Assembly (NCBI GenBank): GCA_026417735.1
Contig: JAOACR010000013.1
Span: 1-50,744 of the forward strand
Length of the DNA: 50,744 bases
Origin: Kiritimatiellia bacterium
Lineage (GTDB): Bacteria; Verrucomicrobiota; Kiritimatiellia; PWTM01
Reading direction: 5' to 3'
Shown: piece after piece, positions 18,258-27,388 of the stretch
Layout: each line of letters begins with the position of its first letter
Position numbering within the stretch: the first letter of the stretch is position 1
Translations under genes and position numbers: made by a program
Notes under the pieces: model-generated
What the model was told of the DNA's origin: nothing
Database searches by the model: none
What the model saw: the letters and a program-made list of their open reading frames with translations, nothing else

Positions 18258-20003
18258 GTGGCGCGGCCGGGTGTGCGTTTCCGCCTCGCGCCGAACGCGA
18301 TGGACGATGCCTGCCGTTTGAGCCGCCGCACAGGTCCGGTCGCCGCGGTGCTTCTGCTCGCGGCGATATTGACCGCTTGCCGGTCGCCGGACACTCACCG
18401 GCGCGAAGCGGATCGCGCTGCGGCCGGCTGGATCGCGCGTGCGCGCGCGGATGCGCCCGGCACACCGCCGTTCACCATAGAGCGCCCCTCCGAACGCTTT
18501 CGCCAGCAGCTGCTCGCGATGCAGGCGCTGCCCGCAGCGTTTCGCGAGGCGCTCGCCGCCCCGGCGACAACCGCCGCGACGACGAACGCGGTGCGACTGA
18601 CGCTGGCCGACTGCCTGCGGATCGCAATGGAGAACTCCCGCGAATACCAGGAAGCGCGGGAGGCCGTGTTTCTGGCCGCGCTCGAGTTGGATCTCGAAAG
18701 CGACGCCTTCCGCAACTCGTTGGCGGGTCTGGTCAGCGCCGATTATGCAGATAATCGTTCCGGCGACAGCCCCCGCCGCGCGATCCGTGCCAGCGCGGAG
18801 GGCGGGCTGACGCGGCGTCTGGAAAGGGGGGCGAAGCTCAGCGCGAAACTGGCGCTGGACGTCGCCCGAATGCTCACCGGCGATCGCGACGCCACCCGCG
18901 GCGTGCTGGCAGACTTGGCGCTCACCGTTCCGTTGGGCCGGGGTGCCGGCCGGTCGGTGGTCACCGAACCGCTGACGCAGGCGGAACGCAACCTGTTGTA
19001 CGCGCTCTGGAAGCTGGAACGATTCAAGCGCTCGCTGGCGGTGGACGTGGTTCGATCCTACTACGCGGTGCTGGAGCTCGAGCAGCGGGTGCGCAACCAG
19101 CGCGAGAACCTGGCCGGCATCGCGATGGCCACCCGCCGGGCGGAAGAGCTGGGACGGGCGGGACGCATCTCGGAGATCCAGGTGAACCTGTCCCGCCAGA
19201 CCGAGCTGAGCGCGCGCGACCGGCTCGCGGTCGCGATCGAATCGGTCACCGCACGGCTCGACCAGTTCAAAGTGCAGCTCGGCCTGCCGGCCGACGCGCG
19301 CATCGAACTGGACGCCGCCGATCTCGATGCGCTCACGTCGCCGCCGCCCGGCGACACCGCGGTGACGGAGGAAGCGGCCATCCGCGAGGCGCTCGAACGG
19401 CGGCTCGATCTGCGGCTGGCGCGCGAGCAGCTCGAGGACGCCCGCCGCAGGGTGCGGGTTGCGGAGGATGCGCTGCGGGCGGGGCTGGACCTCACCGCGA
19501 GCGCGCGCGCGGGTGAGCGGCGCAGCGCCGATTCGAGCGCCGGCGGCGACGCCGAGCTGCGGTTCGATCGCGGCACCTACGCGCTGGGGCTTGCGCTCGA
19601 TCTGCCGTGGGAACGAACCGCCGAGCGCAACGCTTACCGCCAAAGCCTCATCGCGCTCGACGCGGCGGAGCGCAAGCTCGAGGCCGCCGAGGACGAGGTG
19701 AAAAGCGAGGTCCGCAATGTGTACCGGACGCTGCGCCAGACCCGCACCGTCTGCCAGATCCAGGAACAGGCGCTGGCGCTCGCGCGGCGGCGCGTCGAGA
19801 GCACCACGCTGATGCTCGAAGCGGGCCGCGCGGAGATGCGGGACCTGGTCGAGGCGCGTGACGCGCTGCTGCAGGCGCAAAACGCGCTCACCGCCGCCCG
19901 TGTGAGCTACCGGCTCGCGGAGCTGGATTTCTTCCGCGCGCTCGAGCGGCTCACCGTCAGCGACGACGGCCGGATGGAGGATCTTCATGTCGCGCAACAA
20001 TGA
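18258..20003 (+). CDS. TolC-family outer-membrane efflux lipoprotein
   Basis: Outer-membrane channel component of a tripartite exporter; 581 residues. The N-terminus is a lipoprotein signal ending LLLAAILTAC. Two long helical repeat halves follow, as in OMF proteins: VRLTLADCLRIAMENSREYQEAREAV begins the first, and the second ends with ARRRVESTTLMLEAGRAEMRDLVEARDALLQAQNAL in pieces typical of the family. The GTG start at 18258 is set by AAGGAGG 7 nt upstream; an ATG at 18300 is less likely. The end overlaps the adaptor gene by 17 bp, so outer-membrane channel, adaptor, ATPase and permease form one operon. Confidence 0.88.
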   Translation: MARPGVRFRLAPNAMDDACRLSRRTGPVAAVLLLAAILTACRSPDTHRREADRAAAGWIARARADAPGTPPFTIERPSERFRQQLLAMQALPAAFREALAAPATTAATTNAVRLTLADCLRIAMENSREYQEAREAVFLAALELDLESDAFRNSLAGLVSADYADNRSGDSPRRAIRASAEGGLTRRLERGAKLSAKLALDVARMLTGDRDATRGVLADLALTVPLGRGAGRSVVTEPLTQAERNLLYALWKLERFKRSLAVDVVRSYYAVLELEQRVRNQRENLAGIAMATRRAEELGRAGRISEIQVNLSRQTELSARDRLAVAIESVTARLDQFKVQLGLPADARIELDAADLDALTSPPPGDTAVTEEAAIREALERRLDLRLAREQLEDARRRVRVAEDALRAGLDLTASARAGERRSADSSAGGDAELRFDRGTYALGLALDLPWERTAERNAYRQSLIALDAAERKLEAAEDEVKSEVRNVYRTLRQTRTVCQIQEQALALARRRVESTTLMLEAGRAEMRDLVEARDALLQAQNALTAARVSYRLAELDFFRALERLTVSDDGRMEDLHVAQQ

Positions 20004-21684
20004 ATCCGTGCGACGGCGGCGATGGCGGCGTGGCTGGCCGTTGGCCGCCGCGGCGATCGCACTCGCCGCGGGCGTGATCGTGTGGCGGCGGGGAACCGAC
20101 GGCACCGCCCCTGCTGCGGAGGAGCCCTACTTCGTGGCGCAGCGCGGTCCCCTCCGCATCAGCATCAACGAGTCCGGCAGCATTCAGAGCCGCGAGCGCG
20201 TGGTGATCCGCAGCGAAGTCGAGGGCCGGCGCACGATCCTCTCCATCGTCGACGAGGGCAAGTATGTGCGCAAGGGCGATCTGTTGGTCGAACTCGACAC
20301 CAGCGGCCTCGAGGAAAACCGGATGGAGCAACAGATCCGCGTCGAGAACATGGAGGCGCAGTGGATCCAGGCGCGCGAGAATCTGCTCATTGTCAGCAAC
20401 GCGGCGCAGGCGTCGATCGACGACGCGGAGCTCGCGCTGCGGTTTGCGCGGCTGGAGAAGGAGAAGTTCGAGAAGGCGGAATACGCGATGCAGTTCCAGC
20501 AAGCGCAGGGCGACATCTCGATCGCAATGGAGGAACTGCAGCGCGCGCGAGACAAACTCGACTGGTCCCGCCGCCTGATGGACCAGGGCTACCTGACCCG
20601 CACCGAGTTTCAGGCGGACGAGCTCGCCGCGAAACGCGCGCAGCTGAACCTCGAACTGGCGCAAGGCAAGCTCAGCATTCTGACCAACTACACCTACTCG
20701 CAAACGATCGAACGCCTGTCGCGCGAAATCACGAAGGCCGAGATGGCGCTTGCGCGCGCGAAACTGCGCGCCGCCGCGGACATCACCCAGGCGCTCGCAG
20801 CGGCGCGCGCCGCGGAGTCGGAATACCAGCGGCAGCGCGACAAGCTGGAACGCACGCTGGAGCTGATCCGCAAATGCCGCATCGTCGCCCCGTCCGATGG
20901 GATGGTCGTCTACGCAACGACCGTTTCCGAACGCCGCTGGATGCAGGAACCACTGCGGCCCGGCGTGGACGTCGTCGAACGACAGGAGCTGATCTACCTG
21001 CCGGCGACGAAAGAAATGATGGCGGTCGTGCAGCTGCCAGAGTCGAGCCTTTCGAAACTTCGCGAAGGGCTGCCCGCCCGGATTACGGTTAGCGCGCTGC
21101 CGGGGCGCTCATTCCGAGGGCATGTGGACCGCATCGCGATCCTGCCGAACTCGAGCCAGAGCTGGTTGAATCCGGACATCAAGGTCTACGACTGCAACGT
21201 GTGGATTGACGAGGACACCGAGGGCCTTCGGCCCGGCATGACCTGCCGCGTCGAGATCGTGATCGAGGAGTATGAAGACGCGGTGTACGTGCCGATCCAG
21301 TGCGTGCTGCGGGTCGCTGGCCGGCCAACGGTGTACGTGCTCTCCGGTGGCCGCGCAACGCCTCGCACCGTGGAGGTGGGCCTCGACAACAACCGGATGA
21401 TCCGAATCATCAGCGGGCTGGAGGCGGGAGAACGCGTGCTGCTGGCGCCACCGATCCCGCCGTCCGAACTCGAGGCCGCGTCAACCGCAGCGCCCCCTGC
21501 GACGGCGCGAAGCCCCGCGGGCAGCACCAACGGCCCTGCCGTGTGGCGGCCGCCGGAGGGCGGCGGGCCCCCGCCGGAGGGACCGCCCCGCCGCGAAGGC
21601 CCGCCGCGGGCGCGCCCCGGCCGGCCGCCGCGCGCGGTGGAGGCGGCGGACCGCTCTTCGCCCATGCCACCGGCATCACCATGA
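19987..21684 (+). CDS. MacA/HlyD-type periplasmic adaptor protein
   Basis: Links the MacB-like inner-membrane transporter to the TolC-like channel. The 565-residue protein has an N-terminal membrane anchor (WPLAAAAIALAAGVIVW), a barrel-sandwich half (GSIQSRERVVIRSEVEG), a long coiled-coil hairpin of about 170 residues (EQQIRVENMEAQWIQ through ERTLELIRKC), the second sandwich half CRIVAPSDGMVVYA, and a beta-barrel domain. The last 70 or so residues are an unusual Pro/Gly/Arg-rich tail with PPEG and REGPP units. GGAGG lies 6 nt before the ATG, and the stop overlaps the ATPase start (ATGA). Confidence 0.9.
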   Translation: MSRNNESVRRRRWRRGWPLAAAAIALAAGVIVWRRGTDGTAPAAEEPYFVAQRGPLRISINESGSIQSRERVVIRSEVEGRRTILSIVDEGKYVRKGDLLVELDTSGLEENRMEQQIRVENMEAQWIQARENLLIVSNAAQASIDDAELALRFARLEKEKFEKAEYAMQFQQAQGDISIAMEELQRARDKLDWSRRLMDQGYLTRTEFQADELAAKRAQLNLELAQGKLSILTNYTYSQTIERLSREITKAEMALARAKLRAAADITQALAAARAAESEYQRQRDKLERTLELIRKCRIVAPSDGMVVYATTVSERRWMQEPLRPGVDVVERQELIYLPATKEMMAVVQLPESSLSKLREGLPARITVSALPGRSFRGHVDRIAILPNSSQSWLNPDIKVYDCNVWIDEDTEGLRPGMTCRVEIVIEEYEDAVYVPIQCVLRVAGRPTVYVLSGGRATPRTVEVGLDNNRMIRIISGLEAGERVLLAPPIPPSELEAASTAAPPATARSPAGSTNGPAVWRPPEGGGPPPEGPPRREGPPRARPGRPPRAVEAADRSSPMPPASP

Positions 21685-22397
21685 GCCCGCTCGCGCCCGC
21701 TGCATCGCGCACGCCAATGATCCGGCTCGAGAACGTCGAGAAAGTGTATCGCGTCGGCCAGACCGACGTGCCCGCGCTGCGGGGGATCACACTGGAAATC
21801 CACCGGGGGGAGTTCTTTGGCCTGCTCGGCCCCAGCGGCTCGGGCAAGAGTACCCTGATGAACCTGATCGGCTGTCTCGACCGCCCCAGCCGCGGCCGCT
21901 ACTGGCTGGACGGCGCGAACGTGGAAGAGCTGGACGACGACGCGCTCAGCGAATACCGGCTGCGGCACCTGGGCTTTGTGTTCCAGAGCTTCAACCTGAT
22001 CCCCCAGCTCACCGTGCGCGAGAACATCGAGCTGCCCATGTACTACCGCGGAGTCCCGCCGGCGGAAAGCCGCGCGCGCGCGGAGAAGCTCGCCGAGATG
22101 GTCGGGTTGGCCGACCGCCTCCGTCACCGACCGGCGGAGCTCTCCGGCGGCCAGTGCCAGCGCGTGGCGATCGCCCGCGCGCTGGCGAACGATCCGCCCG
22201 TGATCCTCGCCGACGAGCCGACCGGCAATCTCGACAGCCGCACCGGTCTGCAAATCATGGAGCTGCTGGCGTCGCTCAACCGCGACGGTCGAACAGTGAT
22301 TCTCGTCACTCACGAGCCAGACATCGCCGCCTACGCCCGCCGCCGCATCTGGCTGCGGGACGGACAGATCGAACGGGAAGAGGTCGCCGCGTCGTGA
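21681..22397 (+). CDS. ABC transporter ATP-binding protein (MacB/LolD class)
   Basis: A 238-residue ATPase that powers the adjacent MacB-like permease. Walker A is GPSGSGKST, the Q-loop is in [14 protein letters not shown], the signature is [16 protein letters not shown] (SGGQC rather than SGGQQ), and Walker B is [13 protein letters not shown] with the D-loop, then the switch His in VTHEPD. The [16 protein letters not shown] segment is characteristic of the MacB/LolD group. It overlaps the adaptor stop by ATGA and the permease start by GTGA. In contrast to E. coli MacB, ATPase and permease are separate polypeptides. Confidence 0.94.
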   Translation: MSPLAPAASRTPMIRLENVEKVYRVGQTDVPALRGITLEIHRGEFFGLLGPSGSGKSTLMNLIGCLDRPSRGRYWLDGANVEELDDDALSEYRLRHLGFVFQSFNLIPQLTVRENIELPMYYRGVPPAESRARAEKLAEMVGLADRLRHRPAELSGGQCQRVAIARALANDPPVILADEPTGNLDSRTGLQIMELLASLNRDGRTVILVTHEPDIAAYARRRIWLRDGQIEREEVAAS

Positions 22398-23659
22398 CGC
22401 TGATCGGCCTCGTGCGAAATCTGCGGCTGGGGGTGAAGGACATCCTGCTGCACAAAACCCGCTCGCTGCTGACCACCCTCGGCGTGGTGTTCGGCGTCGG
22501 CAGCGTGATTGCGATGCTGGCGGTCGGCGAAGGGGCCAGCCAGGAGGCGCTCAATGAGATCCGCAAAGTCGGCAGCCGCAACATCATCATCCAGTCGCAG
22601 AAAGTCGTGGACGAGGAGATCTCGTCGCGGCGCTACATCCGGATGAGCGTCTACGGTCTGAAATACGAGGACGCGGAACGGATCCGGGAGCTCGGCCCGG
22701 CGATCCGCCGGATCGTACCGGTGCGCCTGATGCGACGGGATGGGATGCTCGGCATGCGCCGGATGGAACTGAGGGTGGTTGCGACCCACCCGACTTGGTT
22801 TGAGCTGGTTCCGCGCCGAGTGGTCGCCGGCCGCGTGTTGCGCGAGGAGGATGCGCGCCACTTCGCCCGCGTCTGCGTGCTCACCGAGACCGGCGCGCGC
22901 CGGCTGCTGGCCGCCGAACACGTGATTGGGGAAAAAATTCAGATCGGCAACCAGTTCTTCGAGGTGATCGGCATTGTCGAAAGCGGCGTGAGTGGTCGCA
23001 ACATTGCGGTTCCGGACGAGGAGGTGGACGCGTACGTACCGATGAACGTCCAGCTCCAGCTCTTCGGCGAGATCAACGCGCGGATCACGTCCGGCAGCCG
23101 GGAGATGGAGAAGGTGGAGCTGCACCAGATCCTTGTGGAAATTGAGCGCGATGAGATGGTTGAACCAATGGCCCGCGCGATCGAGGCGATGCTGCGCACG
23201 TTTCATCCGCGAAAAGACTACAAACTGAGCGTCCCGCTCGCGCTGCTCCGGCAGGCGGAGCGCACGAAGCGCACCTTCAACATCGTGCTCGGCTCGATCG
23301 CCGGCATCAGCCTGCTGGTCGGCGGGATCGGCATCATGAACATCATGCTCGCGTCTGTCACGGAACGGACTCGCGAGATCGGCGTCCGCCGTGCAATCGG
23401 CGCGCGCCGCGGGCAGATCGTCCAGCAGTTCCTGATCGAAACAGTGGTGCTCTCAGGTGTGGGCGGTATGATCGGGATCGCGGTCGGCGTGCTGATCCCG
23501 CTGCTGATCACGCGTGTGTCCGGCATGCCGACGCTGGTGCCGTTGTACAGCCTGGTGCTGTCGTTCGGGATCAGCGTCTCGATCGGGCTGATCTTCGGGC
23601 TCTACCCGGCGGTCCGCGCCGCGCGGCTCGATCCGATCGTCGCGCTGCGCCACGAGTAA
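22394..23659 (+). CDS. MacB-type ABC transporter permease
   Basis: A 421-residue inner-membrane protein with the MacB topology: one N-terminal helix (LLTTLGVVFGVGSVIAML), a large periplasmic domain of about 230 residues, and three C-terminal helices starting at FNIVLGSIAGISLLVGGIGIMNIM. The motif ASVTERTREIGVRRAIGAR is diagnostic of FtsX/MacB permeases, and it ends YPAVRAARLDPIVALRHE. It is a mechanotransmission permease, not a channel, and probably drives export of a peptide, lipid or small molecule through the TolC-like protein. The GTG start overlaps the ATPase stop (GTGA, 22394-22397). Confidence 0.93.
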   Translation: MTLIGLVRNLRLGVKDILLHKTRSLLTTLGVVFGVGSVIAMLAVGEGASQEALNEIRKVGSRNIIIQSQKVVDEEISSRRYIRMSVYGLKYEDAERIRELGPAIRRIVPVRLMRRDGMLGMRRMELRVVATHPTWFELVPRRVVAGRVLREEDARHFARVCVLTETGARRLLAAEHVIGEKIQIGNQFFEVIGIVESGVSGRNIAVPDEEVDAYVPMNVQLQLFGEINARITSGSREMEKVELHQILVEIERDEMVEPMARAIEAMLRTFHPRKDYKLSVPLALLRQAERTKRTFNIVLGSIAGISLLVGGIGIMNIMLASVTERTREIGVRRAIGARRGQIVQQFLIETVVLSGVGGMIGIAVGVLIPLLITRVSGMPTLVPLYSLVLSFGISVSIGLIFGLYPAVRAARLDPIVALRHE

Positions 23660-23671
23660 ACCGCGGCCCAC

Positions 23672-24031
23672 TCAGCCGCCGGCGAGCCGAGCACGAAAGA
23701 CAAAAAAGACCGCCGCCAGAATGCAGAGCGCCGCCCACAGGTAGTCCGAGCGCACTGGCTCCTTCAGGTAGAGGACCGAAAACGGCACAAACACCGTCAG
23801 CGTGATCGCCTCCTGCAGGATTTTCAGCTGCGGCACGCTCAGCGCCTGATGTCCGATCCGGTTCGCCGGCACCTGCAACAGATACTCGAACAGCGCGATC
23901 GCCCAGCTCGCAATCGCGGCGACGAACCACGGCCGGTGCGCGAGGTTGCGCAGGTGCGCATACCACGCAAACGTCATGAACACGTTGCTACAGGTGAGCA
24001 GCCCCACCGAGATCAACAGATGCCGATTCAT
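23672..24031 (-). CDS. DUF486 (DMT superfamily) membrane protein
   Basis: A 119-residue protein with four hydrophobic spans. It carries the conserved DUF486 pattern: LTCSNVFMTFAWYAHL, ALFEYLLQVPANRIGHQ, LKILQEAITLTVFVPFSVLYLKEPV in pieces, and a final AALCILAAVFFVF. The family is related to small drug/metabolite transporters, but its substrate is unknown. It starts 45 nt after the phosphofructokinase stop and may be read from the same promoter. It converges on the macB-type gene with 12 bp between stops. Confidence 0.88.
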   Translation of the reverse strand: MNRHLLISVGLLTCSNVFMTFAWYAHLRNLAHRPWFVAAIASWAIALFEYLLQVPANRIGHQALSVPQLKILQEAITLTVFVPFSVLYLKEPVRSDYLWAALCILAAVFFVFRARLAGG

Positions 24032-24076
24032 CGCCTCGCGCGGGGGCCGGCCTGACGCCGACTCCCGCCCCAACGA

Positions 24077-25312
24077 CTACACCTTCGGCAGCAGCACCGC
24101 CTTCAGCCGCCCGATCTTCGGCAGCTCGCCCACCAGCGGCCGCACATACTCCAGAAACGCCGGCGTCACGTCGTTGCCCGCCGGCGAGATGAACTCGTCG
24201 GGCATGTGCCGCGTTTCCTTCGCGACCTTTGAGAGTTCGACACTATCGATCGCCACCTTGTAGGCGCGACCCGGCAGCCGCCGGATCGCGGTGCTGCCAC
24301 TCTCGTGCCGACCGGAGACCGCGAAACGCACCGCCATTTCGCCCACGCGGCGCGCCTCGCGAGCGTCCACCGCGGAGACAACCCCCACAAAAGAGCGCTG
24401 CAGATAACCGAACGTATCGGCCCGCACCCGGCTGATCTCCGCCTTCGCGCGCACCATCTGCGCCAGCAGATCGCCCAGCGCACCGGTGCCGCTGAGCTGC
24501 ACGTTGCCGTGCGAGTCCGTTTCGCGAGTGAACTTCGCGACGATTGGCTCGCCCTGTTCGTCCGCGATGCCCTCCGACACCGCGACCACACAGCGACCGT
24601 GCTTCGCGTAGATCGCCTTCACGTCCTCGAGAAACTTGTCCATCGAAAACGGCCGCTCGGGCAGATAAATCAGATGCGGACCGTCATCCGGAAACACCCG
24701 CGCGAGCGCGGAGGCGGCGGTGAGGAAGCCGGCATGACGACCCATCACCACGTTGATCTTCACGCCCGGCAGTGAACGGTTGTCGAGGTTGTCGCCCATG
24801 AACGCGAGCGCGACAAAGCGCGCCGCGCTGCCAAAACCGGGGGTGTGGTCGTTTTCGCGCAGGTCGTTGTCAATCGTCTTGCAGATGTGGAAGCAGCGGA
24901 TCGGGAAGCCGGCCTTGCGCGCCTCCTCCGCAATGATGTGAGTGGTCTCGGCGCTGTCGTTCCCACCGATATAGAAGAAATAGCGGACTTCGCGCCGGCG
25001 CAGCACCTCGAACACCCGCGCACAGTCTTCCGGGGTGGGCTTCTTCCGGACCGAGCCCAACGCCGCGGCGGGCGTCCTCGCGACCAGTTCGAGGTTCGCG
25101 GGCGTCTCCTTGCGCAGATCGCAGAGGCGATCCTCGAGCAGACCTTTCAGCCCGTGGAGCGACCCGTAAATTCCGCGGATCTCCCGGTGTTTCTTTGCCT
25201 CGACGATCGCGCCGACGAGACTCTGATTGATCACGGCGGTTGGGCCGCCGCTCTGCGCGATCACCATGTTGCCGACGACCGAGCCGGTACGACTTGCACT
25301 CGCAGCTTTCAC
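24077..25312 (-). CDS. pfp: PPi-dependent 6-phosphofructokinase (PFP type)
   Basis: Phosphorylates fructose 6-phosphate reversibly, probably with pyrophosphate. The 411-residue product has AQSGGPTAVINQSL, YIGGNDSAETT and ICKTIDNDL. In ATP-dependent enzymes the second and third read GGDGS and PGTIDND. The Asp after GGN and the Lys before TIDND are the residues that favour PPi over ATP in the family. MGRHAGFLTA and LPERPFSMDKFLEDV are also PFP-like. The GTG at 25312 is chosen because GGAGAG lies just upstream. It is divergent from rpsA and has a good promoter at 25378-25406. Confidence 0.9.
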   Translation of the reverse strand: MKAASASRTGSVVGNMVIAQSGGPTAVINQSLVGAIVEAKKHREIRGIYGSLHGLKGLLEDRLCDLRKETPANLELVARTPAAALGSVRKKPTPEDCARVFEVLRRREVRYFFYIGGNDSAETTHIIAEEARKAGFPIRCFHICKTIDNDLRENDHTPGFGSAARFVALAFMGDNLDNRSLPGVKINVVMGRHAGFLTAASALARVFPDDGPHLIYLPERPFSMDKFLEDVKAIYAKHGRCVVAVSEGIADEQGEPIVAKFTRETDSHGNVQLSGTGALGDLLAQMVRAKAEISRVRADTFGYLQRSFVGVVSAVDAREARRVGEMAVRFAVSGRHESGSTAIRRLPGRAYKVAIDSVELSKVAKETRHMPDEFISPAGNDVTPAFLEYVRPLVGELPKIGRLKAVLLPKV

Positions 25313-25377
25313 TTTTGCTCTCCACACGAACGACCGCCGGCGTCCGGCCGGCGTCGCGCCGAATAAAAACGCGGACT

Positions 25378-25406
25378 ACGATAGCGGGCCGCATCGGTCG
25401 GATCAA
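25378..25406 (-). promoter_or_regulatory. Sigma70-like promoter for the phosphofructokinase gene
   Basis: Minus strand: TTGATC, 17-bp spacer, TATCGT, about 65 nt before the GTG start; divergent from the rpsA promoter. Confidence 0.5.
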
Positions 25407-25456
25407 GCCCGGCGCGAGGCCCCGGAACGGCGCGTCGGGCAGGTCGTCATTCCCGG

Positions 25457-25485
25457 TTGTCAGGACGTAGGGGGCGTGATAGTCT
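25457..25485 (+). promoter_or_regulatory. Sigma70-like promoter for rpsA
   Basis: TTGTCA, 17-bp spacer, TAGTCT. The predicted leader of about 75 nt contains the stem-loop at 25508-25547. Confidence 0.5.
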
Positions 25486-25507
25486 GAGGTTTTTGCGGGA
25501 ATGTAGG

Positions 25508-25547
25508 GGGCGCTGTTTCCGCCTGCGCGGGCAGGGCTTGGGCGCCC
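25508..25547 (+). promoter_or_regulatory. Nested stem-loop in the rpsA 5' leader
   Basis: Outer stem GGGCGC (25508-25513) with GCGCCC (25542-25547); inner hairpin CCTGC (25522-25526), loop GCGG, GCAGG (25531-25535). It ends 20 nt before the rpsA ATG, which has no Shine-Dalgarno. This is a candidate for autogenous control by S1, known from other bacteria; the role here is inference. Confidence 0.4.
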
Positions 25548-25567
25548 GAAGCAACAACACATCACCC

Positions 25568-27343
25568 ATGGCACACAAGACGACAACCCGGAGCCCGGCG
25601 GTCACCGGGCCGGACGCACAACGTGCGGCGCTCGAAAAAATGTACGAAGAGACGCTGCGCGATTTTACCGAGGGCGCGATTGTGACCGCTCGCGTGCTCG
25701 AGGTGCGGCCGACGGAGGTCCTGGTCGATATCGGCTACAAGTCCGAGGGCACGCTGCCGGCATCGGAGTTTCGCGAGGGGCTCGACCAGCTGCGGCCTGG
25801 CGACCAGTTCGAAGTTCTGATCGAAAACCTTGAAAACGACGATGGCCTCGTCGAGGTCAGCAAGGTGCGCGCCGAGCAGCAGCGCAAATGGGAGAACATC
25901 GTGCTCAACTGCACCGAGGGGAGCGCGGTGACCGGCGAGGTGAAGGCGCGGGTGAAGGGCGGCATGATCGTAGACATCGGCGTGGACGCGTTTGTGCCGG
26001 CGTCCCAGCTCGATGTGGGCGCAGTGAAGAACCCGGACGACTACCTCGGGAAGACGCTCGAGTTCAAGATCGTGAAGATCAACAAGGAGCGGCGCAACGT
26101 GGTGTTGTCCCGTCGCGAGCTGCTGGAGGAGCGGCGCCGCGAGGCGAAACGGGAGCTGTTGCGCGACATCCGGCCCGGCCAGATCCGTCGCGGCGTCGTG
26201 AAGAACCTCACCGAGTACGGCGCGTTCGTGGACCTGCAGGGCATGGACGGCCTTCTGCACATCACCGACATGTCCTACCGCCGGCTGAACCACCCCTCGG
26301 AGGTGGTGCAGGTCGGCCAAGAGGTCGAGGTGGTGGTGCTCAGCGTGGACCACGAGAAAGAACGGATCTCGCTGGGCCTGAAACAGCGCATGGCGAACCC
26401 GTGGGAGGGCGTCGAAGACCGCTATCCGGTGAATTCGCGCGTTCGCGGCAAAGTGGTCAGCCTCGTCCCCTATGGCGCGTTCGTGGAGCTGGAGCCGGGC
26501 GTGGAAGGGTTGATCCACGTGTCCGAAATGTCGTGGACGAAGCGGGTGGTGAAGGCGTCGGACGTGCTGAAGGTCGGCGACGAGGTAGAGGCGGTGGTGC
26601 TGGGCGTGAGCGCGGCGGACCAGAAAATTTCGCTGGGGCTCCGTCAAACCCTCGAAAACCCCTGGGAGCGCGTGCAGGAACGCTATCCGATCGGCAGCCG
26701 CGTGAAGGGACGCGTGCGCAATTTCACCAACTATGGCGCGTTTGTCGAAATTGAGGAGGGGATCGACGGCATGATTCACGTGTCCGATCTCTCGTGGACG
26801 CGCAAGGTCAACCATCCCTCCGAGGTGCTGCAGAAGGATCAGGAGGTCGAGTGCGTGGTCCTCGAGGTGGATCCGACCGAACAACGCATCAGCCTCGGTT
26901 TGAAACAGGCGCAGCCGGACCCGTGGTCGGGTGTGCAGCAACGGTACCGCGTCGGCCAACGCGTGAAGGGACGCGTATCGAAGGTCGCCTCGTTTGGGGC
27001 CTTCGTGGAGCTGGAGGAGGGAATCGACGGGCTGGTCCACATCAGCCAGATCAGCGACGAGCGGGTCTCGCGGGTTCGCGACGTGCTGCAACCGGGCCAG
27101 GAGGTCGAGGCGCGCGTGATCAAGATCGACCCGGTCGAACGGAAGATCGGTCTGAGCATCAAGGCGGCACAGGTGCCCGACGAGGAGTTCACCGTCAGCG
27201 ACGAAATGCTGCAGGGCCTGCGGCCGGGCGAAAACCTGGTGGACATTGCGGGCGCGTTCGAAGAGGCGTTTGGCTCGCTCGGCACGAAAGAGTGGCACCC
27301 CGGCGAATCGTCGAGGGACGACCGCGACGGGCCGGCTTCCTGA
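25568..27343 (+). CDS. rpsA: 30S ribosomal protein S1
   Basis: Binds mRNA on the 30S subunit and helps initiate translation of leadered messages. The 591-residue product has six S1 OB-fold repeats, starting near residues 34, 116, 202, 289, 375 and 461; the last four carry the YGAFVxL/I or FGAFVEL strand and the GL(I/V)H(V/I)S or GMIHVSDLSW type motif. Repeats 3-6, the RNA-binding ones, are the best conserved. After repeat 6 comes an acidic tail of about 60 residues (EEFTVSDEMLQGL onward). The ATG at 25568 has no purine-rich site upstream, as is common for rpsA. It heads the run rpsA-tyrS-purA-uppS-cdsA-rseP. Confidence 0.96.
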   Translation: MAHKTTTRSPAVTGPDAQRAALEKMYEETLRDFTEGAIVTARVLEVRPTEVLVDIGYKSEGTLPASEFREGLDQLRPGDQFEVLIENLENDDGLVEVSKVRAEQQRKWENIVLNCTEGSAVTGEVKARVKGGMIVDIGVDAFVPASQLDVGAVKNPDDYLGKTLEFKIVKINKERRNVVLSRRELLEERRREAKRELLRDIRPGQIRRGVVKNLTEYGAFVDLQGMDGLLHITDMSYRRLNHPSEVVQVGQEVEVVVLSVDHEKERISLGLKQRMANPWEGVEDRYPVNSRVRGKVVSLVPYGAFVELEPGVEGLIHVSEMSWTKRVVKASDVLKVGDEVEAVVLGVSAADQKISLGLRQTLENPWERVQERYPIGSRVKGRVRNFTNYGAFVEIEEGIDGMIHVSDLSWTRKVNHPSEVLQKDQEVECVVLEVDPTEQRISLGLKQAQPDPWSGVQQRYRVGQRVKGRVSKVASFGAFVELEEGIDGLVHISQISDERVSRVRDVLQPGQEVEARVIKIDPVERKIGLSIKAAQVPDEEFTVSDEMLQGLRPGENLVDIAGAFEEAFGSLGTKEWHPGESSRDDRDGPAS

Positions 27344-27388
27344 CGCGGCGTCGGCCCCGCTGACGAGGGCCGCATCGGAGAACACTCG

